Of a stretch of DNA of 64,000 nt, positions 31,373-40,354 are shown in pieces (the stretch's first letter is position 1; each line of letters starts with the position of its first letter). Origin of the DNA: an uncultured Candidatus Saccharibacteria bacterium (GTDB taxonomy: Bacteria; Patescibacteriota; Saccharimonadia; Saccharimonadales; Saccharimonadaceae); assembly GCA_947428935.1 (NCBI GenBank), contig CANENS010000005.1, positions 1 through 64,000 of the forward strand, read 5' to 3'. The translations under genes were made by a program, and so were the position numbers. The notes beneath the pieces are model-generated. The model did not search any database and was not told where the DNA came from. It saw only the letters and a list, made by a program, of their open reading frames with translations.

Positions 31373-33181
31373 TCAGAGTGAGAAAAGGCAGAGGATGATG
31401 ATGTTGACGATCGCGATCGTACCGACAACTTTAATTCCCCAGCGGAACCAAGTCGGATAGTCGACTTTTGCGAGCGCGAGACCGCCCATGATCGCTCCGC
31501 AGGTCGGCGTAATCAGGTTGACGAGACCATTGGCGGCTACAATCGTCATAGCGGTAACGTTCGTACTGTAGCCGAGGGTGTTGGCGATAGGGGCGATGAT
31601 TGGCGTGGACATAGTGGCGAGGCCGGAAGATGACGGCACTAGAATAGAGAGGATGATATGCAGGATGTAGTTGAGTGGAACGAAGAGCATTTCGGGAAGG
31701 GTGGTGAGAAAATTGGAAGCGTTGAAGACGATGAAATTGTCGAGAAAAGTTTGCCCCATGATTACAGAAACTCCGCGTGCAACAGCTACTACTAGCACGA
31801 CGCCAATCATGTCGCCGGCTCCGCTGACGAAAGTATCGACAAACCCACGCTCGCCACTGCGGTTGATGATAGCGATAATAATGGAGCTGATTAAGAACCA
31901 GAGTGCCGCTTCATAGAACCACCAGTTGCCGAGCGTGGCGCCAGTGAGCCAACCAGTCCAGTTATTAAAGAAAGTGACGCCAAATTCTTCCCAAGGGATG
32001 AAGCCTGTAATCATGACTAGGAAAGTCAAGGCAAAGATGACTAAGGTTAATTTTTGGTGACCGGATAGAGTGTTATCTTCGTCTTTGGATTGGAGATATT
32101 TATTATAACTTCTTTCGGCGGCAGCTTGTTCGCGTAAACTGAGAAAAGTAGAACCTTTGTCTTTTTGAACTTTTTTGGCGTAGCGGATGGTGAAGAACAT
32201 CGAGATAGCGAGAGTAGAGAGCCAGAGTACGGTCGCGATTAGGATAATCATACCTTGATCGTAAGCGATATCGGCGTCTTTCATAGCACTCAGAGCGACG
32301 CCAGTGGCGAAGGGGTTGATAGTGGAGCCGAGCACGCCCGAGCCGGCACCGAGTAAAATTGTAGCTACGCCGACTAACGGATCGAGTCCAGCGGCAAACA
32401 TAGTAGCGGCGACTAAGATATAGAAGCCAACGCTTTCTTCTAGGAAGCCGTAAGTGGTGCCCATAACCGAGAAAATTAACATAAGCAGAATAATCAGGAG
32501 ATACTCTTTGCCGTGTAATTTCTTCACTAGGAATTTAATGCCATTTTCAAGGGCGTTGGTTCTTGCAACTACGGCTAAGAATCCGCCGAGGATCATGATA
32601 AAGATGCAGACGTCGATAGCGTTTTCGAAACCGAGGATGGGCGCCATAAGGATTTGCCAAAGTTTGGCGCCGACTACGCCCGATCCGTCGACAATAGCGC
32701 ATTCTTCGGCGCCACTTTCTTCTTCGCAGGCTTCTAAACTGGAGTAAGTGGTTTGATCGTTAGTACTTTCGGCGACCAAATCGGGGGTTTCGGTAATTTT
32801 GCCGTCCTCTACTTCCAGGTCAACGCCGTTAATGATAGTGTTGCTCGTGATTATGGTCGTGTTTTCGACTGAATTAACTGATTGTGCGGTAGTTGAGGCT
32901 TCTGAATTCGTTATTGTTTCGCTCAATGCTTCTTCAGTTGTTTTTTCGGTGTTTTCGGCGTCGTTTGTATTGGTAGGATTTTCTGCTTCATCTTTGGCGG
33001 CTTCAGCGCTAGTTTCTTCGCTTGATTCCTCTGATTCTGTTTCTAGTGAAACCGGTATAAATTTGGCCTTGGGCAGTAAATGCGAAATAATTCCGAGCGC
33101 GATGATTAAAATCATAATGATTGAGTAGGCGGAGAGCATCGAGCGGCGATTTTTTTGGCGATCCTTCTTCTTTTTTGACAT
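31373..33181 (-). CDS. YfcC/DcuC-like transporter, probable arginine/ornithine carrier
   Basis: A 602-residue membrane protein with about 12 spans, of the YfcC (C4-dicarboxylate carrier-like) family. GAGSGVLGSTINPFATGVAL and PSSSGLATMSTPIIAPIA are family motifs. Behind arginine deiminase and the transcarbamylase it most likely exchanges arginine for ornithine, an inference from position. Between the first span (about 16-36) and the second there is a long Ser/Thr/Glu-rich insert (about 42-180) with three Cys, expected outside the cell; this is unusual for the family. It follows arcA after 44 bases. Confidence 0.82.
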   Translation of the reverse strand: MSKKKKDRQKNRRSMLSAYSIIMILIIALGIISHLLPKAKFIPVSLETESEESSEETSAEAAKDEAENPTNTNDAENTEKTTEEALSETITNSEASTTAQSVNSVENTTIITSNTIINGVDLEVEDGKITETPDLVAESTNDQTTYSSLEACEEESGAEECAIVDGSGVVGAKLWQILMAPILGFENAIDVCIFIMILGGFLAVVARTNALENGIKFLVKKLHGKEYLLIILLMLIFSVMGTTYGFLEESVGFYILVAATMFAAGLDPLVGVATILLGAGSGVLGSTINPFATGVALSAMKDADIAYDQGMIILIATVLWLSTLAISMFFTIRYAKKVQKDKGSTFLSLREQAAAERSYNKYLQSKDEDNTLSGHQKLTLVIFALTFLVMITGFIPWEEFGVTFFNNWTGWLTGATLGNWWFYEAALWFLISSIIIAIINRSGERGFVDTFVSGAGDMIGVVLVVAVARGVSVIMGQTFLDNFIVFNASNFLTTLPEMLFVPLNYILHIILSILVPSSSGLATMSTPIIAPIANTLGYSTNVTAMTIVAANGLVNLITPTCGAIMGGLALAKVDYPTWFRWGIKVVGTIAIVNIIILCLFSL

Positions 33182-33225
33182 AATTCCCTTTCTAAATAAT
33201 TTTTGATTTTACTGTGTCTATAAGT

Positions 33226-34458
33226 TTATTTATCCTCCTCGCGCACTAGTGCCATTGCCATGCAATGCGAACCGCCGCGCCCGCGCGAAATTTCCGAGCT
33301 GGGAATTTCGATTACTTCGATTCCGTGACGCTTGAGCGTAGTGTTAGTTACGAAGTTGCGATCATAAGCGATTACTACGCCAGGGCGGACGCAAAGTAGA
33401 TTGACGCCATCGCTCCATTGTTCTCTTTCGGCGTCGATGCGTCGCCCATCTCCGCATTTGATCAATTCAACCCGGGAGAGGTGTAGGTATTTCTCGAGCA
33501 CTTTTTGCAGGCTTTGGCGATTCTCGACGATTTCGAGTTCATTACCGCGACCCTTACTGATTTCATAGATGGTGGAAATATCCATGATGGCGTCTTGAAC
33601 GGCGAATTTGTTGGTATCGACTTGGGTCATCACGGTGTCTAGATGCATAAAACTGCGTTCGTCGGGAATATCAATAGCTAATATATATTTAAAAGTGCTA
33701 TTTTTGTCTTTGAAGAGATTTTTGGCGAACTCGGTAATCGCATCAGGCTCAGTACGTTGAGAGATGCCAATTGCGATCACTTCACTTGAGAGAACTTGAA
33801 TATCGCCACCTTCGAGTGAATAAGGCTCGGTACGGTCATAATAAAGTTTTACGTCTTCATAAAAAGGATGATATTTGAAAATATATTCGGCGAAAATGGA
33901 TTCGCGAGTGCGGGTGGGCGCCCACATTTTATGGAGAGTGGCTCCATAGCCAATGGTGGCCATAGGGTCGCGTTGGAAAATTAAGTTGGGGATTGGGTCG
34001 ATAATCATACGTCCGGTATCGCGCGTGGCATAAAACCCGGAAATGCCGTTTAGGCGTTTAAGCTCGGAAATATCGATTCCAGCGATGCATTTTTTGATCA
34101 TTTCGCGATTATATTTATAACTGTTTAGGAAATTGTAGCAATGCTTGGCGATTTTGGGCGAGGTCACTCCGGCTTCGAGAATAAATTGCTGGAGAAACTC
34201 TTTACGCACTTTGGCGCCAGCGCTGTCGAGCGCCTCGCCTACTAGATCTTCTAAATAGGTGATTTCTACGCCTTCGGCGCGCAGAGCATTGGCAAAAGCA
34301 TCATGTTCCTGTTGGGCGATTTTGAGATAAGGGATATCGTCAAAGAGTAGACGTTCTAGCGTATTAGGAGTAAGATTGAGGAATTCATCCCCTGGCCGGT
34401 GCATAAGAACCTTTTTTAGAGGTGCAATTTCGCTAAAATTACAAATTGTATTTTTCAT
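33226..34458 (-). CDS. arcA: Arginine deiminase
   Basis: A 410-residue arginine deiminase, converting arginine to citrulline and ammonia. The catalytic elements are present: FQRDPMATIG, EGGDIQVL, MHLDTVMTQVD with its His and Asp, and the nucleophile Cys near residue 399 (GGSHCMAMAL). The gene directly follows the transcarbamylase. In Saccharibacteria this pathway can yield ATP and ammonia from host arginine; no carbamate kinase gene is in the window. Confidence 0.96.
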   Translation of the reverse strand: MKNTICNFSEIAPLKKVLMHRPGDEFLNLTPNTLERLLFDDIPYLKIAQQEHDAFANALRAEGVEITYLEDLVGEALDSAGAKVRKEFLQQFILEAGVTSPKIAKHCYNFLNSYKYNREMIKKCIAGIDISELKRLNGISGFYATRDTGRMIIDPIPNLIFQRDPMATIGYGATLHKMWAPTRTRESIFAEYIFKYHPFYEDVKLYYDRTEPYSLEGGDIQVLSSEVIAIGISQRTEPDAITEFAKNLFKDKNSTFKYILAIDIPDERSFMHLDTVMTQVDTNKFAVQDAIMDISTIYEISKGRGNELEIVENRQSLQKVLEKYLHLSRVELIKCGDGRRIDAEREQWSDGVNLLCVRPGVVIAYDRNFVTNTTLKRHGIEVIEIPSSEISRGRGGSHCMAMALVREEDK

Positions 34459-35457
34459 TTATTGCCCCTTCGACTTCAAAGTTAAATACATAACTGCTTT
34501 GATAGTATGCATGCGATTTTCGGCCTCTTCGAAGACTAACGAACGGTCAGAGGTAAATACTTTGTTTGTGACTTCGATCTCGCTAAGACCGTATTGCTCG
34601 TGGACTTCGCGACTAACCGATGTTTCAAGGTCATGGAAGGATGGCAACGGATGCATAAAGACGGCAGTAGGTTTTGCTAATTCCATGATTTTTGTGTTAA
34701 CCTGGTATGGTTGGAGTTGTTTAATACGCTCGCCCCATTTGGATTTATCTTCGCCCATGGAAAGCCAGACATCGGTATAAATTACGTCGGCGGTACTCGC
34801 TAAGGCATTTATGTCCGGAGTAACGGTAATGGTGTTAACGTTTTTGGCGGCAATTTTTTGGCATTTTTCGAATAATTTGAGATCGGGTCTCAGATCGGTC
34901 GGTCCGCAGGCGATGTAATTCACACCCATTTTGGCGCTCATGGCCATGAGCGAGTTGGCGACATTGTTGCGCGTGTCGCCGAGATAAGCCACAGTAAGTC
35001 CTTTCAAACTACCGAAGTGTTCCTCGATGGTTAGGAAATCTGCTAAAGCTTGGGTTGGATGACAATAATCGGTTAGTCCGTTCCAGACCGGTACGTCGGC
35101 ATATTTAGCTAGATCGTCGGCGGTTTTCTGGGCGAAGCCGCGATATTCGATGCCGTCATAAAGTTTCGCTAGCACTTGTGCGGTATCGGCGATTGACTCT
35201 TTATGCCCCATCTGCGAGGCAGCGGGATCGAGGTAGGTTACGCCCATACCGAGATCGTGGCCGGCGACTTCGAAGCTGCAGCGCGTACGAGTAGAAGTTT
35301 TTTCAAAAAGTAAAACAATATTCTTGTCTGGAAAATATTTATGGTCTTGCCCAGTTTGTTTATATTTTTTGAAAGTTTTAGCCACTTCCAACATATACCG
35401 CAGCTCTTCTGAGCTAAAGTCGAGGATTTGCAAAAAGTCGCGCCCTGTGAAATCCAT
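34459..35457 (-). CDS. arcB: Ornithine carbamoyltransferase with HPLP in place of HCLP
   Basis: A 332-residue transcarbamylase. The carbamoyl-phosphate motif STRTR and the ornithine-enzyme loop DVWLSMGE are intact, as is HPTQALADF. The HCLP motif, whose Cys contacts ornithine, reads HPLP (MHPLPSFHD; codon CCG), the form normal for aspartate enzymes. Next to arcA it should run in the catabolic direction, from citrulline to ornithine and carbamoyl phosphate. I start at the ATG at 35457, behind AAGGAGG; the GTG at 35466 lies in that box. The arcA stop-start junction is immediate. Confidence 0.92.
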   Translation of the reverse strand: MDFTGRDFLQILDFSSEELRYMLEVAKTFKKYKQTGQDHKYFPDKNIVLLFEKTSTRTRCSFEVAGHDLGMGVTYLDPAASQMGHKESIADTAQVLAKLYDGIEYRGFAQKTADDLAKYADVPVWNGLTDYCHPTQALADFLTIEEHFGSLKGLTVAYLGDTRNNVANSLMAMSAKMGVNYIACGPTDLRPDLKLFEKCQKIAAKNVNTITVTPDINALASTADVIYTDVWLSMGEDKSKWGERIKQLQPYQVNTKIMELAKPTAVFMHPLPSFHDLETSVSREVHEQYGLSEIEVTNKVFTSDRSLVFEEAENRMHTIKAVMYLTLKSKGQ

Positions 35458-35489
35458 GATTCCCACCTCCTTTATTGAATAATACTAAC

Positions 35490-35495
35490 ATTGTA
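35490..35495 (-). promoter_or_regulatory. -10 of the arginine deiminase operon
   Basis: CATGTTACAAT on the minus strand gives a TG-extended TACAAT about 33 bases before the transcarbamylase start. No clear -35 and no ArgR box are seen. Confidence 0.5.
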
Positions 35496-35617
35496 ACATG
35501 GATTAGCAGAATAGTAGTGGTTTTGCTTTTTCAGTAGTTGAAAATACTACATGATTTGTCTTTTTTGGATTTTTTTGTGAAAAATTAGCGAAATATGCGT
35601 GAAATATCGTTTTTCCA

Positions 35618-35657
35618 TTGACTTTTATGGGAATGTGTGCTATAATAGAAAGGTAGG
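35618..35657 (+). promoter_or_regulatory. Recurring promoter, copy 5 (before the alpha-CTD-like gene)
   Basis: TTGACT, 17-bp spacer ending TGTGTGC, TATAAT, then TAGG seven bases later. The RNA would begin with TAGG and then a small stem-loop (TGTCCAA with TTGGACA, 35663-35681) before an AAAGGAGG box. Confidence 0.85.
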
Positions 35658-35709
35658 AGTTGTGTCCAAGAAAATTGGACAGGTACATTGACAAAAGGAG
35701 GATGTAATT

Positions 35710-36966
35710 ATGTTAGAATGTAGTGAATGCATCAAAAAGCTAGATGGTCTGGAGCTGTCTTTTGAGGAGAGCGTTTATGTAATTGCTTTTGATCTAGTCG
35801 ACGAGATTCGCGAGAAAGGTAAGGAAGCGGTGTTTAGCGAGTTGTCCTGTCGTGAAAATATGGCGGAAAATGTCCAAAAAGTGATGGAGTTTCTTAGCGA
35901 TGATAGTATTTATGCTTTGCGAAGAGCTCTGGGCGGTGAACGCAATGAAGGGATCGAGGCTGAGTTTGCAACGTCTGAATGGAACAGTTTCGATCGTAGC
36001 CTTGAGTGGGCGATTAAGAATCTTCGTGAAAGTTGTTCATTGGTTACTCTGGCTGGCGGAATGCTTTCTCGGTCGAAATCTTCGGATGGCGCCTCAGAAG
36101 ATAGGCGTTTGTTAAGTTTTAATGTGGAAGATCTGGCTATGCAAGTCCAGCAGTTGATGGAGGAAGTGCGATTCTATAACGAACGGCGCGACCAAGCTTT
36201 AGCGAGAATCGAGACGCTACTCTCGGAAATTAAGGAACGGAGCGATGCTTCGAAAAACTTGGCGGTTGAAACTATGGTGGATACGCTTCAGGATATAAGC
36301 GCTGATCCGATCGCAAAGATTCATTGGCCTTATCGGAGTTTACAAGTTTTACGAGAACTGGAGCTTACGGATTTAGAAAATGTGATTGAATATTTTTCTG
36401 ATTTTGACAATTTTGTCGATAGCAAGAAAATGACGTTGTGGGAATGGAACGTGATTGTTGCAACTCTACGGCGAGAAGGCTTGCTGTCGGCTGATAAAAC
36501 GGTCAAAGTTGATTTGGACACTGCGGTTTGGGATCTGTTCTATAGTTGTTCTTCTTCTGGCGGTACAGTTATGAGGACGAAAAATTGTCTGTGTTGTGGC
36601 GGCATTTCGAACGTACAAGAATTAAATACCTTTTTTGCTTGTGGTGCGCGTGAGGGATGGCGACGACTTCAGGAAATCCGAAATTTTGGTAGAGTTGGTC
36701 TCTCGTTTTTGGTTGAAGAAATGCGTTCTTGGGAGACTAATATTTCGCCGGAGGCTTGTTATCCGACTGGAGCGAGTGCGCTTACCACTTTGGATCTTCC
36801 CAAAAGTTCGCTGGAGACGCTAAATGCGTATCGAATCGAGACGGTGGGTGAGTTGATTGCGGTTTGCGAAGATTCTAATCGCTTCCGCGGGTTGCGTTAT
36901 ATCGATTCTGAACAATATGCGATAGCCGTCAAACAACTGAGAAAATATGGATTTAGTTTAGCGTAA
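35710..36966 (+). CDS. Unknown protein with RNA polymerase alpha-CTD-like HhH ends
   Basis: A 418-residue protein, not assigned to a known family. The N-terminal half is helical with a coiled-coil stretch (about 140-180). Residues about 205-260 and 355-418 both resemble the alpha C-terminal HhH domain; the last (LTTLDLPKSSLETLNAYRIE, then TVGELIAV) parallels the real RpoA tail in this window. Between them is a Cys cluster (CLCCG) and a GWRRLQEIRNFGRVGL stretch also like an HhH turn. Nucleic-acid or polymerase contact is plausible, but is inference. Start behind AAAGGAGG; terminator directly after. Confidence 0.7.
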   Translation: MLECSECIKKLDGLELSFEESVYVIAFDLVDEIREKGKEAVFSELSCRENMAENVQKVMEFLSDDSIYALRRALGGERNEGIEAEFATSEWNSFDRSLEWAIKNLRESCSLVTLAGGMLSRSKSSDGASEDRRLLSFNVEDLAMQVQQLMEEVRFYNERRDQALARIETLLSEIKERSDASKNLAVETMVDTLQDISADPIAKIHWPYRSLQVLRELELTDLENVIEYFSDFDNFVDSKKMTLWEWNVIVATLRREGLLSADKTVKVDLDTAVWDLFYSCSSSGGTVMRTKNCLCCGGISNVQELNTFFACGAREGWRRLQEIRNFGRVGLSFLVEEMRSWETNISPEACYPTGASALTTLDLPKSSLETLNAYRIETVGELIAVCEDSNRFRGLRYIDSEQYAIAVKQLRKYGFSLA

Positions 36967-37011
36967 AGCGTTTGCGACAATTCTGATTGCTTCTTATTTT
37001 TTATAGTAGAG

Positions 37012-37036
37012 AGGCTCCGCTTGCGGGGCCTTTTTT
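37012..37036 (+). terminator. Terminator of the alpha-CTD-like gene
   Basis: A stem (GGCTCCGC with GCGGGGCC) followed by six T, 45 bases past the stop. Confidence 0.85.
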
Positions 37037-37097
37037 CCGCTTCGGAAATACTCTAGTTTTATAAATGAGATCCTTTTACTGGTCGGAACCAACAACT

Positions 37098-37125
37098 AAA
37101 ATCTTCCCCTTGCGAGGAAGATTTT
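37098..37125 (-). terminator. Terminator of the rplC-rpsH operon
   Basis: A 10-bp stem (AAAATCTTCC with GGAAGATTTT) directly after rpsH on the minus strand. Confidence 0.75.
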
Positions 37126-37142
37126 TATCCCCAGCGTCTTTT

Positions 37143-37544
37143 TTAGTAAACTTTTACTAGAATTTCACCGCCGAGATGTTGCTTTTTGGCTTCGCGGCCA
37201 GTCATAATTCCCTTGCTAGTGCTAATCAAGACTACTCCGCGGCCAGACTTGATGGTGGGAATGTCTTCGGCGCTAGTATAGATACGGCGGCCTGGCTTAG
37301 ACACCTTAGTGATCTCGGTGATTCTGGCGTTTTCGCCGTCTTGATTGATGATCACGTGTAGAGTTCCGCGTGGTTCACCTTCTTCGACTTCGTAGCTCTC
37401 AAGATAGCCAGCTTTGACGAGCCCATCAGTGACAGCAACTTTGAGCTTGCTGGTCGGGACGCGAATTTCGGTTTTGCCAACCATGATAGCGTTACGAATA
37501 CGAGTAATCAAGTCGGCGATTTGATCTGTTGATTGTAATGACAT
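37143..37544 (-). CDS. rpsH: 30S ribosomal protein S8
   Basis: A 133-residue S8 (uS8), central-domain 16S rRNA binder. DLITRIRNAIMVGKTEIRVP and the C-terminal STSKGIMTGREAKKQHLGGE are diagnostic. It is the last gene of the rplC transcript; rplF, its usual follower, lies about 7.5 kb further on. Confidence 0.97.
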   Translation of the reverse strand: MSLQSTDQIADLITRIRNAIMVGKTEIRVPTSKLKVAVTDGLVKAGYLESYEVEEGEPRGTLHVIINQDGENARITEITKVSKPGRRIYTSAEDIPTIKSGRGVVLISTSKGIMTGREAKKQHLGGEILVKVY

Positions 37545-37560
37545 ATCTTTTCCTCCTTTC

Positions 37561-37830
37561 CTACCAGCTACTCTTAGTTACGCCAGGAATCTCACCTTTA
37601 CTGGCTTTTTCGCGGAAGTTGATGCGGCTCAAACCGAAGTAGCGCATATAGCCGCGTGGTCGACCGTCTAACATATCGCGATTTTTCAGGCGGGTGGGGC
37701 TGGAATTACGAGGGAGCTTTTGGAGGCCTTCGAGATCGCCTGCTGCTTTTAATTCAGCGCGTTTAGCCTTGTATTTTTCGTACATTTCGCGACGCTTTTT
37801 GTCGCGTGCGATAGCGGATTTTTTTGCCAT
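37561..37830 (-). CDS. rpsN: 30S ribosomal protein S14, zinc-free form
   Basis: An 89-residue S14 (uS14) of the long type without CxxC zinc ligands. [20 protein letters not shown] and the [13 protein letters not shown] end are characteristic. The start MAKKS at 37830 fits one base past the rplE stop; the longer frame into rplE is not needed. Confidence 0.96.
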   Translation of the reverse strand: MAKKSAIARDKKRREMYEKYKAKRAELKAAGDLEGLQKLPRNSSPTRLKNRDMLDGRPRGYMRYFGLSRINFREKASKGEIPGVTKSSW

Positions 37831-37831
37831 A

Positions 37832-38401
37832 TTATTTGCCCTCCTTTTCAAATGGCATACCAAATGCTTCTAACAACTTTATACTCCCTTCTTTAGAGCC
37901 ATTTTTAATGATAAAAGTAATCTCGAGACCATGTAACACGGCGGCGTCTTCAAACGTAATCTCCGGAAAAACAGTTTGTTCTTTGAGACCAATACTATAG
38001 TTGCCGTTTTTGTCAAAAGATTTGCGTGGAACGCCATGAAAATCGCGCACGTGCGGTAAAGCGATGTTGATGAAGCGGTCAATAAATTCATACATCTTGT
38101 CGTTGCGCAAGGTCACAAGGTATCCAACTGGTGCGCCCATTCCTTTGCGGATTTTGAACGAGGCAATTGATTTTTTCGCTAGGCGTGAAGTCGGGGCTTG
38201 GCCAGTGATCTTTTCTAGCGTTAGTATAACTGTTTCGGTAAAGCGTTTATCTTCGCGTTTTTTACCTACGCCGCTCGAAATTACAATTTTCTGCAATTGC
38301 GGAACCTGACTAATGTTGGCTAGGCTTAAATCCTTTTGTAATTGTTTACGAATTTCGTTTTGATAAAACGCTTTGAGGCGTGGCTCTGCTGTCTTAGTCA
38401 T
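37832..38401 (-). CDS. rplE: 50S ribosomal protein L5
   Basis: A 189-residue L5 (uL5), a 5S rRNA binder in the central protuberance. [31 protein letters not shown] and [15 protein letters not shown] are typical. It overlaps rplX by one base (TAATG). Confidence 0.97.
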   Translation of the reverse strand: MTKTAEPRLKAFYQNEIRKQLQKDLSLANISQVPQLQKIVISSGVGKKREDKRFTETVILTLEKITGQAPTSRLAKKSIASFKIRKGMGAPVGYLVTLRNDKMYEFIDRFINIALPHVRDFHGVPRKSFDKNGNYSIGLKEQTVFPEITFEDAAVLHGLEITFIIKNGSKEGSIKLLEAFGMPFEKEGK

Positions 38402-38628
38402 TATTTATCCTCCTTTTTAAGGTTTGATAAATCGATACCGACATGGACGTTTTTCTTGCCGCCAGTAGGGTTGAATTGGGTTTTACGTAGATGTCGTTCG
38501 CGAACACCGATACCCTCAAGCATTGCTTTGTGGTTCTTGCGGTCCATCTTTACGATTTTAGCAGTTTCCCCTTTGTGGTCTCCAGCGATAATTTTGACTT
38601 GATCGTTGACTTTTAAATTCTGGGCCAT
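38401..38628 (-). CDS. rplX: 50S ribosomal protein L24
   Basis: A 75-residue L24 (uL24) with the KOW motif (VKIIAGDHKGETAKIVKMD) and the HLRKTQFNPTGGKKNVHV segment. It is shorter than the usual 100 residues. One-base overlaps with both neighbours. Confidence 0.96.
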   Translation of the reverse strand: MAQNLKVNDQVKIIAGDHKGETAKIVKMDRKNHKAMLEGIGVRERHLRKTQFNPTGGKKNVHVGIDLSNLKKEDK

Positions 38629-38996
38629 TATAGTACCTCCGGAGCTAGGCTAATGATTTTATTGAATCCGAGGTCGCGCAGTTCGCGCGGAACTGGACCA
38701 AAGACACGGGTGCCTTTTGGAGTCTTGTCGTCATTCACTAGGACGGCAGCGTTATCGTCAAACTTGATGGTGCTACCATCTGGACGACGAATTTGCTGGC
38801 GTGTGCGGACGATGACGGCGCGAACCACGGCTTTTTTCTTCACGTTGCCGGTTGGCGAAGCTTCTTTAACGCTACATGTAACGATGTCGCCAACTCGGGC
38901 ATAGCGAGCACGAGTTCCACCCAAAACTCGGATGACGCCAAGTTCTTTTGCTCCACTATTGTCAGCAACCTTCAAACGACTTTCTTGTTGAATCAT
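38628..38996 (-). CDS. rplN: 50S ribosomal protein L14
   Basis: A 122-residue L14 (uL14) at the subunit interface. [19 protein letters not shown] and [12 protein letters not shown] are diagnostic. It begins 2 bases past rpsQ. Confidence 0.97.
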   Translation of the reverse strand: MIQQESRLKVADNSGAKELGVIRVLGGTRARYARVGDIVTCSVKEASPTGNVKKKAVVRAVIVRTRQQIRRPDGSTIKFDDNAAVLVNDDKTPKGTRVFGPVPRELRDLGFNKIISLAPEVL

Positions 38997-38998
38997 GA

Positions 38999-39304
38999 TT
39001 ATTTATCCTCCCCCAGTATCTTGGCGGTTTCGCCGGCTACTTCTTCCTTAAGTTCGACTGAACCGTGTGATTTTTCGATCACTTTAACTAATTCATAAGA
39101 TTTAGTTTTGCTAAGTGGGCGGCAAGGGGTGATCTCGACCTTATCGCCAACGCCGGCTTGGTTTTGCTCATCATGCGCAGTATATTTGCGAGTTTTAGTA
39201 TATTGCTTACGGTATAACGGATGAGTCTCGCGACTCGCAATTGAAACCGTAATGGTCTTATCGCGTCCTGCTGAGCTAACAATGCCCTGTAAATTCTTGG
39301 CCAT
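38999..39304 (-). CDS. rpsQ: 30S ribosomal protein S17
   Basis: A 101-residue S17 (uS17), OB fold. [18 protein letters not shown] and [20 protein letters not shown] are typical; a short acidic tail is extra. It starts 2 bases past rplP: the L29 gene normally found between them is absent. Confidence 0.96.
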   Translation of the reverse strand: MAKNLQGIVSSAGRDKTITVSIASRETHPLYRKQYTKTRKYTAHDEQNQAGVGDKVEITPCRPLSKTKSYELVKVIEKSHGSVELKEEVAGETAKILGEDK

Positions 39305-39306
39305 TT

Positions 39307-39726
39307 TTAAAACTCCTCTTTTTTTACAAATTTAACGCGAACGGGTAATTTATGCCCAGCTAGGCGGAAAGCTTCGCGGGCTTGTTCTTCGGTGACGTCA
39401 GCGATTTCAAATATGACGGTGCCAGGCTTGACCTTGGCAACATAGAACTGAGGCTCGCCTTTGCCGCTTCCCATCTTGACGTCTAGCGGTTTTTTGGAAA
39501 CTGGGGTATGCGGGAAAATGCGGATCCAGATTTTTCCGCCACGCTTAACGTAACGAGTGATTGCTTGTCGAGCTGCCTCAATTTGGCGAGCAGTCACGCG
39601 TTCGTTGTCGAGTGACATAAGTCCCCATTCACCAAATGCGACCGTGTTGCAACGAGTAGCAACGCCTTTGTTTTTGCCTTTACGAACTTTACGATGCGCT
39701 TCTCGGCGCGGTGCCATAATTGCCAT
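39307..39726 (-). CDS. rplP: 50S ribosomal protein L16
   Basis: A 139-residue L16 (uL16), which helps place A-site t[23 protein letters not shown] and [17 protein letters not shown] are diagnostic. The N-terminus is [13 protein letters not shown], so an alternative start three codons in is possible. It begins one base past rpsC. Confidence 0.96.
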   Translation of the reverse strand: MAIMAPRREAHRKVRKGKNKGVATRCNTVAFGEWGLMSLDNERVTARQIEAARQAITRYVKRGGKIWIRIFPHTPVSKKPLDVKMGSGKGEPQFYVAKVKPGTVIFEIADVTEEQAREAFRLAGHKLPVRVKFVKKEEF

Positions 39727-39727
39727 A

Positions 39728-40354
39728 TTATTTCTCCCCCTTATAAATCCAAACTTTTACGCCAACGATTCCCGCCACGGTTTGTGCATGACAGACCGAA
39801 AAATCAACATCTGCACGCAGGGTGTGTAGCGGTACGGAACCTTCAATAAATTTTTCTCGACGCGACATTTCTGCGCCATTCAGACGCCCGGAGACTTCTA
39901 CGCGGATACCTTTTGCGCCTGCATTCATAGTTGATTGACACGCCATTTTGACTGCCCGGCGGAAATTCATACGTTTACCAAGTTGGAAACCGATATTTTC
40001 CGCGACGAGTTTTGCAGACAGTTCTGGTTTTTTAACTTCTTCAACGTTAAGGCGGATCGGCCCTTTGATAAACTTCTCTAGTTCGCGTTTAAGTTCATTG
40101 ATGCCAGAACCCTGTTTGCCGATGACGGCGCCAGCCTTGGCCGTTAGAATTGTAACTGTGGTTAAGTTTGCACTGCGCTCAATATCGATGCGGGCGATGG
40201 TTGGGCGACTACTGTAACGCTTCTCGATGCATTCCCGAATCTTGACGTCCTCAATCAACCAATTACGGAAATCTGATTTTCGAGTAAACCACTTCGAAGA
40301 CCAATCCTTATTGATCTGAAGACGATAAGAAACCGGGTTGACTTTTTGACCCAT
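39728..40354 (-). CDS. rpsC: 30S ribosomal protein S3
   Basis: A 208-residue S3 (uS3), part of the mRNA entry channel. MGQKVNPVSYRL opens it; a KH domain follows (GAVIGKQGSGINELKRELEK) and then the C-terminal domain (GRLNGAEMSRREKF). One-base overlap with rplV. Confidence 0.97.
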   Translation of the reverse strand: MGQKVNPVSYRLQINKDWSSKWFTRKSDFRNWLIEDVKIRECIEKRYSSRPTIARIDIERSANLTTVTILTAKAGAVIGKQGSGINELKRELEKFIKGPIRLNVEEVKKPELSAKLVAENIGFQLGKRMNFRRAVKMACQSTMNAGAKGIRVEVSGRLNGAEMSRREKFIEGSVPLHTLRADVDFSVCHAQTVAGIVGVKVWIYKGEK

